From the NCBI GenBank assembly GCA_003054655.1, contig QAYZ01000009.1, positions 120,204 to 184,203 of the forward strand: DNA of 64,000 nt. The letters are read 5' to 3'. Every line of letters starts with the position of its first letter. The first letter of the stretch is position 1. The DNA is from Spartobacteria bacterium LR76 (GTDB lineage: Bacteria; Verrucomicrobiota; Verrucomicrobiia; Chthoniobacterales; Terrimicrobiaceae). Shown piece after piece: positions 10,263 through 19,114 of this stretch. The notes below the pieces were generated by a model. It did not search any database. It was not told the origin of the DNA and saw only the letters and a program-made list of their open reading frames with translations. The position numbers and the translations under genes are program-made.

Positions 10263-13200
10263 ATGAAATCACTATTTCAGAAACCCGGGATGAACGGCCT
10301 GCTCACCGCCCAGGCTCAGGTCGCCTTCAATGACAATGCGATCAAACTCGTGCTGATTGGGCTGGTGCAGATGCTTCTCCCGCAGGATGGAGCCGCCCGT
10401 GTGGTGAGCGCGCTGGCGTTGTTGCTGGTCGCGCCCTTCGTGATTTTTGCCCCGCTGAGCGGCTGGCTGGCGGACACCTTCCCGAATCGCAAGGTGATGT
10501 CGGCCTGCCTTTGGTTTCAGCTTGCCGTGATGGGCTTCCTGCTCGTCGGCACGTCGATCAACTCGCTGGTTATCGCGCTCGGCGCGTTCTTCCTGCTCGG
10601 GTTGCAATCCGCCCTCATGGGCCCGGCCCGGCGGGGCCTGGCCAAGGAAGCCGCAGGCGAGCAGGTCGGCGAAGCGGTCGGCTGGATGGAGATGACCTGC
10701 GTGGCGGCGATTCTGGTCGGCAGCGTGGCGGGGGGCCAGTTGATCGATGGCTTCGCCTCGCATGTGAAGCCGTGGATCTCGGCCACGATCTCGACGGTGA
10801 TCCTCGCGGCGGGCTGCCTGCTTGCGCTCTGGATTTTCCGCAAGGTTCCCACTCGCAAATCAGCCAACCCGACGCCCTTCCGCTGGAGTCTGCTCTGGTC
10901 GCACGGCCATCTCTTCAAGCTGCTGCGGCGTGACCGCGGCATCTGGCAGGCGGCGCTGGGTGATGCCGTGTTTTATCTCGCAGGCGGCATGCTGATGCTC
11001 TCGCTCTCCCAGGTCGGCCGCGAACTGAATCCCGACGGCCATGGCGCGGCTCGCGCCACTGGCATCATGCTCGCCGTGCTCGGCCTCGGCATCGCAATCG
11101 GCAGCATCGCCGCCGCCCGGGCCAACCGACACTCGGTCAACGTCGGCCTCGCTCCCGTGGGCGCTCTCGGCCTGGCCATCATGCTCGGCGTGCTGGCGTT
11201 CACTCCTGCCGGCCTCGTCTTTCACCTCGTGCTCGGTGTGCTGGGCGTGTTTGGCGGCTTGTTCCTCGTGCCGCTCGGCGCGTATCTGGTCGACCGCTCG
11301 CCCGATGCGGATCGCGGCAGCATTCTCGCCGCCTCCAGCATGCTCTCGAGCATCGCGGGCGTGGTCGCGGTGGGCGTGTATTCCCTCACCTCAGGATGGC
11401 TGGGCCTCAGGCCTTCGAGCCAGTTCCTCGTCATTGGCGGGGGTTTCCTGCTGGTGTCCTTCCTCTGCCTGCACCTGGCTCGCCGTGACTTCCTGCGCCT
11501 GATGACGCTCCTGATTTCGCGCGGCCACTATCGCGTGATCGCCCGCCATGCGGATCGCATTCCGGCCAAAGGCGGCGTGCTCCTCGTTTGCAATCACGTG
11601 AGCTACGTCGACACGCTCATCCTGTCGATCGCCTGCAAGCGCCCGATTCGCTTCCTGGCCTACGACGCCTTCTTCAAAACTCCGGTCCTGGGTTCCATCC
11701 TGCGCCTCTTCGGCGCGGTGCCGATCTCTGCGACAAAGGCCAAGGAGGCCATTCGCACCGCCTCGGAACATCTGACCGCCGGAGAAGTCGTCTGCATCTT
11801 TCCCGAGGGTCAGCTCACCCGCACAGGCTGCCTGATGGAACTCAAGAGTGGCTTCGAGCTTATCGCCCGCCGCGCCAAGGCTCCGGTAATCGTGGCTCAC
11901 CTCGATGGCCTGTGGGGCTCGATCTACACCTTCGCGGGGGGCAAATACTTCTTCAAACGCCCCGAGAGCCTACGCCGTCGCACGGTTCGCGTCGCCTTCT
12001 CCCAGCCGCTCACGGCGGAGGAAGCCACGACGGAGCGCGTCCGTGAGATCCTGCTGGAGCAGGGAGCCGAGAGCTTCCTTCTGCGCGACCAAGGCGCGCT
12101 CGGCCAGCGCCTGGCGAAGAGCCTCCGCCGGAACTTCTGGCAGGATGTCGTGATCGACCCCGTCGGCGGAAAAACCATGGAACGCGGCACGATCCTCGTG
12201 GCCGCGCAGGCGCTCGCCTCGACCTGGAAACGCACGATCCGCGAGGACCGCGTCGGCATTCTCCTGCCGCCGGGAGTCGGTGGGGCGCTGGCAAACCTCG
12301 GCGTGATCTTCGCCGGGAAGGTGCCGGTCAACCTGAACCCGACGCTCTCCGCCGCCGCGCTGTCCTCCTGCATCGATCAGGCGAGCATTACCACCACGAT
12401 CACGGCGCACCCCGTCCAGCAGAGGTCTCCCAAGCTGCCTTGGACATGCGATGTCCGATATGTCGAGGACTCCCTGCGCGGGCTGAAGTGGAGGGATTAT
12501 CTGCGAGGCGTCGTTCGCGCCATCATCGGGCGCACCGACCGCACCACCACGGAGGAAGCCGTTCTCCTTTTCACCAGCGGCACGAGCGGTCTGCCCAAGG
12601 GTGTCGCGCTGACGCACCGCAATGTGCTCGGCAACATGGCGCAGGCGATGGACACAGGCTTTCTCCAACCCGGCGACCGCATCCTGAGCGGGCTGCCGCT
12701 GTTCCACAGCTTCGGCCTGACGATGGGGCTGCTCTTCCCCATCCTGGCGCAACGCTCGGTCGTCACAGCGCCCTCGCCGCTCGATTCCGACAAGCTGGCC
12801 CAGGCGGCGCGGGAGGGATTGCCAACCGTGCTGCTCTCCACGCCGACCTTCCTGCGCGGCTACATCAAGCGCATCCCGCGCGATGCTTTCGGAACGCTGC
12901 GGCTCGTCGTTACCGGCGCGGAAAAGCTGCCGAAGGAAACGGCGGCAGCCTTCCGCGAACGCTTTGGCTGTGAGGTGATGGAGGGTTACGGCCTGACGGA
13001 AACCTCTCCCGTGGCCTGCCTCAACATGCCCGCTCCGGCGCGCGGCATCGGGGCGGATTCCATCCAGATCGGAAACCGCCCCGGCAGTGTCGGACGCCTG
13101 CTGCCCGGCCTTGCCGCACGCTTCCTCGATCCGGAGACCGAACTACCCATTCCCGGTGCGACCGAGGGCGTTCTCGCCCTCAAGGGCATCAATGTTGCCG

Positions 13201-13634
13201 CCGGATATCTCAAGGGCAGCGAGGCCGGAAAATTCCGCGACGGGTGGTTCATCACCGGTGACGTGGTCCGGGTCGACGCCGAGGGATTTGTCTTCATCTC
13301 GGGGCGGCTCAGCCGCTTCTCCAAGATCGGCGGGGAAATGGTCTCCCACCTCGCCATCGAGGAGGTGCTCACAGCGATCATTCCCGCCCGCGCCACCGGA
13401 CCCGCCCTCTGCGTCCTGGGCCGCCCCCATCCAGAAAAGGGCGAGGAAATCGTCCTCATATCGACCAGTCCCGTCGCACGGGAAGCCATCTCCGCCGCCC
13501 TGCGCACCGCCGGGTTACCAAACCTCTGGACTCCCCGCGAGGTGGTCGTCGTGCCATCAATTCCCCTGCTCGGCTCGGGCAAGCTCGACCTTGCCTCGTG
13601 CCGCGAGCTGGTGAAAACTGGGAGCCTCGCGTGA
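10263..13634 (+). CDS. Trifunctional fusion: LplT-like MFS transporter, PlsC-type acyltransferase and acyl-activating (Aas-like) synthetase
   Basis: Membrane protein of 1123 residues, predicted to flip lysophospholipid inward, activate a fatty acid and re-acylate the lysophospholipid. Residues 1-400 are a 12-helix major facilitator domain (AFNDNAIKLVLIG start, as in LplT). Residues about 410-600 are a lysophosphatidic-acid-type acyltransferase with the H-X4-D motif in CNHVSYVDTL and motif FPEGQLTRTG. Residues about 630-1120 are an AMP-dependent synthetase with P-loop LFTSGTSGLPKGV and GYGLTETSP. In E. coli these are two proteins, LplT and Aas; full fusions occur in some other bacteria. The start is the ATG at 10263; an upstream TTG adds nine residues. 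The stop overlaps the next gene (GTGA). Confidence 0.93.
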   Translation: MKSLFQKPGMNGLLTAQAQVAFNDNAIKLVLIGLVQMLLPQDGAARVVSALALLLVAPFVIFAPLSGWLADTFPNRKVMSACLWFQLAVMGFLLVGTSINSLVIALGAFFLLGLQSALMGPARRGLAKEAAGEQVGEAVGWMEMTCVAAILVGSVAGGQLIDGFASHVKPWISATISTVILAAGCLLALWIFRKVPTRKSANPTPFRWSLLWSHGHLFKLLRRDRGIWQAALGDAVFYLAGGMLMLSLSQVGRELNPDGHGAARATGIMLAVLGLGIAIGSIAAARANRHSVNVGLAPVGALGLAIMLGVLAFTPAGLVFHLVLGVLGVFGGLFLVPLGAYLVDRSPDADRGSILAASSMLSSIAGVVAVGVYSLTSGWLGLRPSSQFLVIGGGFLLVSFLCLHLARRDFLRLMTLLISRGHYRVIARHADRIPAKGGVLLVCNHVSYVDTLILSIACKRPIRFLAYDAFFKTPVLGSILRLFGAVPISATKAKEAIRTASEHLTAGEVVCIFPEGQLTRTGCLMELKSGFELIARRAKAPVIVAHLDGLWGSIYTFAGGKYFFKRPESLRRRTVRVAFSQPLTAEEATTERVREILLEQGAESFLLRDQGALGQRLAKSLRRNFWQDVVIDPVGGKTMERGTILVAAQALASTWKRTIREDRVGILLPPGVGGALANLGVIFAGKVPVNLNPTLSAAALSSCIDQASITTTITAHPVQQRSPKLPWTCDVRYVEDSLRGLKWRDYLRGVVRAIIGRTDRTTTEEAVLLFTSGTSGLPKGVALTHRNVLGNMAQAMDTGFLQPGDRILSGLPLFHSFGLTMGLLFPILAQRSVVTAPSPLDSDKLAQAAREGLPTVLLSTPTFLRGYIKRIPRDAFGTLRLVVTGAEKLPKETAAAFRERFGCEVMEGYGLTETSPVACLNMPAPARGIGADSIQIGNRPGSVGRLLPGLAARFLDPETELPIPGATEGVLALKGINVAAGYLKGSEAGKFRDGWFITGDVVRVDAEGFVFISGRLSRFSKIGGEMVSHLAIEEVLTAIIPARATGPALCVLGRPHPEKGEEIVLISTSPVAREAISAALRTAGLPNLWTPREVVVVPSIPLLGSGKLDLASCRELVKTGSLA

Positions 13635-14191
13635 GCACGACCTATATCCTCGATGGCATCTGGGGCGGGCATGACCGGTGGGAACCGATGCGCCGCCACA
13701 TCGAAAAGACAGTCGGCCCGTGCCGGATATGGAAATACAATAACTCCGGCCGCGTGTCACTGGAAACCGTGGCAGCCGAACTTGCTGCGGAGCTGGCCGC
13801 CCGAGGAGAGGCCTTCAACCTTGTCGGATACAGCATGGGGGGACTCGTGGCTCGGGAAACGATGCGCCAATCCCCTGCCCTGCCACTGCACCGGGCGGCC
13901 CTGCTGCACTCCCCACACGAGGGTTCGCTGGTGGCGTACCTGCTGCCCAGCCTCCCGGCATGCCGGGAGATGCGCCCGGGGAGCGAGTTCCTGCGCCGCC
14001 TCGACGCGTACGAATGGCTCCGCCCCACGCTGGTGACATGGTGCGCCTCCGACCTGATGGTTTTTCCCGGAAAGTCCGCCTGCTGGAAAAAGGCGAGCCA
14101 TGTACTGCAGTGCCGCGTACCCGCCCATGCGTGGCCGGTCGTGTCGCGCAGCATCCGGGAAAAGGTGGCTCATTTCCTCTCCGAAAGTTAG
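13631..14191 (+). CDS. Small alpha/beta-hydrolase (lipase/esterase-like)
   Basis: A 186-residue alpha/beta-hydrolase with nucleophile elbow GYSMGG near residue 68. The LPLHRAALLHSPHEGS segment, an acidic residue in TWCASDLMVF and a late histidine (VPAHAWPVV) can complete a triad. No signal peptide. The GTG start overlaps the stop of the fusion gene by 4 bases, so translation is probably coupled and the role is likely in the same lipid-remodelling process, for example as a lipase or thioesterase. Substrate not determinable. Confidence 0.82.
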   Translation: MSTTYILDGIWGGHDRWEPMRRHIEKTVGPCRIWKYNNSGRVSLETVAAELAAELAARGEAFNLVGYSMGGLVARETMRQSPALPLHRAALLHSPHEGSLVAYLLPSLPACREMRPGSEFLRRLDAYEWLRPTLVTWCASDLMVFPGKSACWKKASHVLQCRVPAHAWPVVSRSIREKVAHFLSES

Positions 14192-14275
14192 CGCCGCCCT
14201 TCGCCAGGAAGGATGACAGAATTTTTTGCCCTCTTCGTTGGACATTTGCCGGGGCGTTAAGCAAAAGGAAAGAGG

Positions 14276-16324
14276 ATGCACGACACGCTCTTACAGGACC
14301 TGGCCATTGTGATGATCGCGGCTGCGCTGGCGACAGTGCTTTTCCGCCAGTTCCGACAGCCGGTCGTGCTCGGCTACATCCTGGCTGGAGTGTTCATCGG
14401 TCCGCACACCCCGCCCTTTGCCCTCATCGCGGACGAGCATCGCATCGAGACCCTGGCGGAGCTCGGCGTGATCTTTCTCATGTTTGCACTGGGGCTGGAG
14501 TTCAGCTTCCGCAAGCTCCAGAAGGTCGGTGCCACGGCAGTAATCGGCGCAACCATGGAGATCCTGCTGATGATCCTGGTCGGGTATGAACTCGGCCGGA
14601 TCTTCGGATGGAGCCAGATGGACAGCATCTTCCTCGGAGCCATCCTTTCCATCTCGTCGACCACCATCATCATCAAGGCGCTGGAGGGCCTGGGCAAAAA
14701 GAACGACCACTTTGCTTCCCTGATCATCGGCATCCTGATCGTCGAGGACATCCTGGCCATCGTCATGATCGCACTGCTCTCGGGCTTTGCCCGGACCGGC
14801 GAGGTCTCCGCTCCGGATATCGGCATGACGATCCTGAGTCTGGGCTCATTCCTGGGCATCCTACTCGTGCTCGGCCTCATCATCGTGCCGCGTCTGCTGA
14901 ATTACGTAGCGAAGTTCAAGAGCGATGAAATGATGCTCGTGACCGTCATCGGGCTGTGCTTCGGCGTCGCCCTCATCACGGTAAAGCTCGGGTACAGCGT
15001 CGCACTCGGTGCCTTCCTCATCGGAGCCATCATCGCAGAGTCGCGGCACATCTATCGCATTGAGACCCTGATGCTCCCGGTACGCGACCTCTTCAGCGCG
15101 GTATTCTTCGTCTCGATCGGCTTGATGATCGATCCGACGCTCATCCTCAAATACGCATGGCCCATCGTGATCATTTCGATGGTGGTCATCGCGGGCAAAG
15201 TCATCGCCTGTTCGCTGGGCACCTTCGTAGCCGGAAATGACGCCCGCACCTCCCTGCGTGTCGGCATGAGCCTGGCGCAGATCGGCGAATTTTCCTTCAT
15301 CATCGCCGCCCTCGGCCTGTCCCTGCGGGTAACCAGCGACTTTATCTATCCGATCGCGGTGGCGGTGTCGTCGATCACCACGCTGACGACGCCTTATCTG
15401 ATTCAGGCCTCCGATGGCCTGGTCGGGTGGTTTGACCGGATCGCGCCCAAACCCCTGGTCAAAGGAATGGAGGCGTATTCGCTCTGGGTGGGCGGCCTCA
15501 CCGCGCGCAGCGGGCGCAACATGGAGCGCAAGATTCTGACAAAGCTGGGCCTGCAAATCGGCGTGAACCTGCTGATGGTCACCGGCATTTTCATCGCGGC
15601 GGTCTTTCTCTATCGGACGGTGGTCTCCCAGTGGGAGCACTTCCCCGGCGGAGTCGATGGAGCCAAGGCAGCCTGCTGGCTCGCAGCGATGCTGGTGAGC
15701 TTCCCGTTGCTCATCGCCGTCTGGCGTAAACTGGAGGTCGGCGCGATGCTGATCTCCGAGATCAGCGTCAATACCACCAAGGCGGGTCCAAACGCACCGG
15801 GCATCCAGGCCATCATCACCGGCGTCATCACGACCGTGGCCACCATCGGCCTCATCCTCCTGATCCTGCTCCTCAGCTCGGCGGTCCTGCCGTCCCGCAA
15901 CCTGCTCATCCTCGCCCTCGTCATTGCCGCGATTACCGGATTCTTCCTCTATCGAGGATCAGTCCGGCTGTATTCCCGCGCCCAATCCGCCCTGCACGAC
16001 ACTTTCGCCGAGGAGGCTGAGCCACTGCCCCTCTCGCCCCATCATGCTCCGGCCCTGCCCTCGATGCTGCGCAACGCGAAGCTTGAAACCATCGCCCTGC
16101 CCGACGGCTCGCCATGGGAGGGCAAGCAGATCCGGGAACTCCAGATCCGCACTCTCACCGGCGCGAGCATCGTCGGCATCGACCGCTCCGGCGACAGCAT
16201 TATCAACCCCCCGCCGGATGAAGAACTCGCCGCCAAGGACGAAATCCTGCTCATCGGGCGTCCCGAGCAGCTCGAAGCCGCTCGCCAACTACTCAGCTCA
16301 CTCAAGGAAAAATCCGCCGCGTAG
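14276..16324 (+). CDS. Monovalent cation:proton antiporter-2 (KefB/CPA2 type) with C-terminal TrkA-C domain
   Basis: Inner-membrane cation/proton antiporter of 682 residues. About 12 transmembrane helices occupy residues 5-390 (QPVVLGYILAGVFIGPHTPP is the family signature, with ALGLEFS and SISSTTIIIKALE following). A further membrane segment spans about residues 425-560, then a soluble TrkA-C regulatory domain covers about 595-680 (ELQIRTLTGASIVGIDR). The TrkA-N nucleotide-binding domain of true KefB/KefC is absent; the extra membrane region replaces it. AAAGGAAAGAGG immediately precedes the ATG. It is probably used for potassium or sodium and pH balance. Confidence 0.93.
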   Translation: MHDTLLQDLAIVMIAAALATVLFRQFRQPVVLGYILAGVFIGPHTPPFALIADEHRIETLAELGVIFLMFALGLEFSFRKLQKVGATAVIGATMEILLMILVGYELGRIFGWSQMDSIFLGAILSISSTTIIIKALEGLGKKNDHFASLIIGILIVEDILAIVMIALLSGFARTGEVSAPDIGMTILSLGSFLGILLVLGLIIVPRLLNYVAKFKSDEMMLVTVIGLCFGVALITVKLGYSVALGAFLIGAIIAESRHIYRIETLMLPVRDLFSAVFFVSIGLMIDPTLILKYAWPIVIISMVVIAGKVIACSLGTFVAGNDARTSLRVGMSLAQIGEFSFIIAALGLSLRVTSDFIYPIAVAVSSITTLTTPYLIQASDGLVGWFDRIAPKPLVKGMEAYSLWVGGLTARSGRNMERKILTKLGLQIGVNLLMVTGIFIAAVFLYRTVVSQWEHFPGGVDGAKAACWLAAMLVSFPLLIAVWRKLEVGAMLISEISVNTTKAGPNAPGIQAIITGVITTVATIGLILLILLLSSAVLPSRNLLILALVIAAITGFFLYRGSVRLYSRAQSALHDTFAEEAEPLPLSPHHAPALPSMLRNAKLETIALPDGSPWEGKQIRELQIRTLTGASIVGIDRSGDSIINPPPDEELAAKDEILLIGRPEQLEAARQLLSSLKEKSAA

Positions 16325-17160
16325 GTATTTTCTTTTATAAAACCGCCCTCCCTCAGCCCATTGGGGGGAAGGCTGCCCTCTCGATGCGTCTCGCAGGCAG
16401 GTTTTAACCTCACAGGAAGAACACTGCCGAATTATCCAACGTCTGCTTCCCGTAAATCCAAGACGGCTTTATGCATTCGGCTAGTCTGGACTCATGCAAT
16501 GCTCTTGCCCGAGAACGAGCCTGCTCGCTGCCTCCGGCCTTAAATTTTTACCAAATTTATGTAAAATTCTTCGAAAGAAGCTATTCCATCCCTGTCCCGG
16601 TATTCGCCTCACCGACGTACTGCCCGAGGAAGCGGAACGCCGTGCGCATTCGAGCAACTGCGTGCACAAATCTCTAAAAATCACTTGAAGCGGGACTGAT
16701 CCAGGGCCTGAATCGGCCAAGTTTCTGAAAATCGGTGAAACGGAGCCTTGGGTCATCAATAGTACGAGACTGCCATCCGTATTTGCGGAAAAGCTCGGCT
16801 GCACAGTCATTCCGCTAAGCCGCGAGAAGCTTTATCAGGCGGATTTGTAGCGTCGTAAGAGCGTCGCGGGAATCCGCGCCTGGCCTTCAAGCTTGCTGCG
16901 GCGACGAATGACCTCGGGTGCATAGCTTCGCCCGTGACGATGCGGAAGCGGGTGATTTCTCTGCTGCGGGAATGGTAGCATTGCACCCCGCCAGTCGGCA
17001 GATGGTTTTCCGCGATAGAAAATGGAGGCAATGAGTCCTATGGTTCCGAGGTTCAAGAGGAATCATGGATGGCTGGGAAAAAATGCATCTTCAGGGCGCA
17101 TCGAACACACGTCAGGCCTTCCGTTTAAACACACACCCTCCAAAAGGGCGTTTTTTCAAA
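16325..17160. other. Gene-poor region with decayed fragments, left of the island
   Basis: About 840 bases without an intact gene. A short open frame (16689-16850, separate entry) looks like the tail of a lost gene. A minus-strand frame at 16835-17056 has no recognisable features. A frame at 17022-17249 ends inside the tRNA fragment and is an artefact. Base composition is more AT-rich than in flanking genes, which fits an insertion hot spot. Confidence 0.5.
16689..16850 (+). pseudogene. C-terminal remnant of an unrecognised protein
   Basis: Frame of 53 codons without a start codon, opened by a TGA at 16686 and ended by TAG. It encodes protein-like sequence (KIGETEPWVINSTRLPSVF, then AEKLGCTVIPLSREKLYQ). 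Composition and the natural-looking end suggest a real protein tail left after a deletion. I do not recognise the family. Confidence 0.4.
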
Positions 17161-17200
17161 AACAAAAAACCCTCTGGAAGTCTCAGACTCCCAGAGGGTT
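17161..17200 (-). terminator. Rho-independent terminator downstream of the left tRNA fragment
   Basis: Reading the minus strand, a 10-bp stem AACCCTCTGG/CCAGAGGGTT (17191-17200 with 17168-17177) and 13-base loop are followed by a T-rich run (A-run at 17161-17169 on the plus strand). It lies 5 bases beyond the CCA end of the tRNA-Met fragment, as a tRNA terminator would. Confidence 0.8.
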
Positions 17201-17203
17201 GAA

Positions 17204-17253
17204 ATTGGTTGCGGGAGTAGGATTTGAACCTACTACCTTCAGGTTATGAGCCT
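17204..17253 (-). repeat. Left att-like repeat: 3' half of tRNA-Met(CAT)
   Basis: On the minus strand this is the anticodon loop (CTCATAA), variable region, T-arm (GTAGGTTCAAATCCTAC) and acceptor 3' strand with encoded CCA of an initiator-like tRNA-Met. Beyond the anticodon loop the sequence diverges, so no D-arm or acceptor 5' strand exists and this is not a functional tRNA. The same 50 bases, with one mismatch (17234 T against G), occur at 44329-44378. An integrase gene starts 57 bases to the right. Together these mark it as one end of a tRNA-targeted integrative element. Confidence 0.85.
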
Positions 17254-17309
17254 GACGTAATATAGAGGTATATTTGATAAATTAACCATTTTGTAACTAT
17301 ATTGACGAC

Positions 17310-18599
17310 ATGCAACCCGCCAAAATAGTCCCTTTTGCGCCCTCTGCTCCGGCCGCGCCGAAGCGGGCGAAACGCCAGCATAAGGCCGCGAATCGCATTG
17401 AGCCAAAGTTCGTCAAAATCGGAGGAAAGGACTACTGGCGGGTGCGGCTGGGATCGCGGGTCACAAAGCAGGCCCAGCCCATCCAAAAATATTTCCGTTC
17501 GAAAATCGAGGCTGACACTTTCATCCGACAGCAAGTGGTTCTCCTCCAGAATCAGGGCACGGCGGCGTTTTCGTTGTCGGACTCGCAGCGGGTTGCCGCC
17601 GTGCATGCCATCCGGCAATTGGCGGAGGTGGGCGCGACGCTCGGCGAAGCGGTTGAGTATTTTCTCAAGCACGCCAAGCCGGTCGGTGGGGTGACGCTTT
17701 TCAAGGTGGGCACCGAAGCGTTCATCCAGAACCGCCGGGAATTCAACTGTAAGCCCCGCTACATCCGCAATCTGGAGTCTCAGGCGAATCTGCTACAGAC
17801 CATCGCACCCAAAAAAGAGGAGGCACCATTCGAGGCCCGCCCGATCAACGAAATCAAAAAGAAAGACCTGGAGCGGTGGCTGGCCTTTCGCGGCGCGGCA
17901 GAGGAGTGGAGCCCGAAAACCCGGAACAACTACATCATTACCCTCCGCGCCATGTGGAAGTTCTTCACCGACGAAAAATGGTGTGCGGAAAACGTCGCTA
18001 CGGCGATCAACAAATCCCTGCTGGATGATGTCCCCACCGTGTTGTTTACTCCCGACGAGGCCCGAAAGCTCCTTTGCGTGGCTATGCGCTGCTTCGACGG
18101 AGAAATGCTGCCGGGTATTGCTATCGGTTTGTTTGGCGGGCTACGTCGCAGCGAAATTTGCGAGCTGGATTGGAGCGAGGTAAAGGCCGGATTCATTGAG
18201 GTCAAGGCTGCCAAGGCAAAGACTCGCAAGCGCCGCGCCGTGCAGATTCAGCCGAATCTGGCAAAGTGGCTGGATCCCTTCCGTGCTGTATCCGGCCCGG
18301 TAGTGCGTGGCAACGAAGATTGGTTCGAGGAAAAACGGAAGCACCTCGCATCGGAGGCGAAATTGACTTGGGCGCGGAATGTCCTTCGCCATTCTGCCGC
18401 CAGCTATCACCTGGCCGGTTTCGGTGATGAGAATTCGACCGCTTTGCAGATGGGGCATTCCCCGCAGGTGTTATTCGATCACTACCGGGAATTGGTCACA
18501 CCCGAAGCGGCTGCTGAATTTTGGGCCATCGAGCCGGAGTCCACGCTGGAAGATGCGGAATCGCGGGCCAAATTCCCGGGAATAGAGCCGAAAATTTGA
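17310..18599 (+). CDS. Tyrosine-type site-specific integrase
   Basis: Recombinase of 429 residues that would catalyse integration and excision at the tRNA site. The N-terminal basic region and SAM-like core-binding domain (about residues 130-225) precede the catalytic domain. Arg I is in GLFGGLRRSEICELDW, the catalytic Lys in the AKAKTRKRRAVQI hairpin, and box II is NVLRHSAASYHLA (Arg-His present, the first His replaced by Asn). A conserved His follows in LQMGHSP and the nucleophile Tyr in VLFDHYRELV. The frame is intact, so the enzyme may still work. It reads away from the left repeat. The ATG at 17310 has no clear ribosome-binding site. Confidence 0.93.
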   Translation: MQPAKIVPFAPSAPAAPKRAKRQHKAANRIEPKFVKIGGKDYWRVRLGSRVTKQAQPIQKYFRSKIEADTFIRQQVVLLQNQGTAAFSLSDSQRVAAVHAIRQLAEVGATLGEAVEYFLKHAKPVGGVTLFKVGTEAFIQNRREFNCKPRYIRNLESQANLLQTIAPKKEEAPFEARPINEIKKKDLERWLAFRGAAEEWSPKTRNNYIITLRAMWKFFTDEKWCAENVATAINKSLLDDVPTVLFTPDEARKLLCVAMRCFDGEMLPGIAIGLFGGLRRSEICELDWSEVKAGFIEVKAAKAKTRKRRAVQIQPNLAKWLDPFRAVSGPVVRGNEDWFEEKRKHLASEAKLTWARNVLRHSAASYHLAGFGDENSTALQMGHSPQVLFDHYRELVTPEAAAEFWAIEPESTLEDAESRAKFPGIEPKI

Positions 18600-18847
18600 C
18601 GATTCGGAGTGAGTGGACTATTATAACCAAAGCAACCTCCAACCTTTGAGCGTCTTCGGAAGACGCTGACAACTTGCAGCTTCTTACGGAGCGGTTGGCT
18701 CAGTCCAGGATCGAAAGGCTCGAGAGCTTTTCGTCCCACGGGTCTCCTCGGTGGTGCCGATGGAGTTCAGCCGGGGGTGGTTGGGCCCCCTGAAATAGGT
18801 CCGGTTTGAAAGGGAGGTGGAATTCCGACAAAGAAGGAAAAACACCA

Positions 18848-19114
18848 ATGAAAAAGAATCGGAGAAGCGTGGAACAGATCATCCGCATCTTGCGGGAAGC
18901 GGATCGGGAGTCGGGGTGGAAGAGGTGTGCCGGAGGCACAACGTGAGTGCGCAGAGCTATTATCGGGGGAAGGCGAAGTACGGGGGGGATGGACTTGAAG
19001 GAAGCGCAGCGGCTGAAGGATTTGGAGAAGGAGAACGGGGAGTTAAAGAAGATGCTGGCCGACCAGATGCTGAAGGCGCGGGCCTTGGAAATTGCGCTGG
19101 AAAAAAACATCTAA
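18848..19114 (+). pseudogene. IS3-family transposase OrfA, frameshifted twice
   Basis: ATG at 18848 begins MKKNRRSVEQIIRILREADR, an HTH_Tnp_1-type DNA-binding start. Within a G-run near 18914-18917 the frame must shift by one to read EEVCRRHNVSAQSYYR. At the G7 run (18982-18988) it must shift back to read MDLKEAQRLKDLEKENGEL, a leucine-zipper-like coil, and end at TAA 19112. Expected length is about 88 residues. The two compensating indels lie in homopolymers; sequencing error is possible but decay is likely because orfB is also broken. Confidence 0.8.

Noticed and set aside
17022..17249. Small frame ending GVGFEPTTFRL
   Set aside because: Well-known artefact from translating a tRNA 3' region; overlaps the repeat and terminator.
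17204..17253. Functional tRNA-Met genes at the two repeats
   Set aside because: Both lack the D-arm and acceptor 5' strand; only 3' halves are present.
18650..18666. Perfect short dyad GCGTCTTC-G-GAAGACGC after the integrase gene as a terminator
   Set aside because: No T-run and a one-base loop; not a convincing terminator and not repeated elsewhere in the window.
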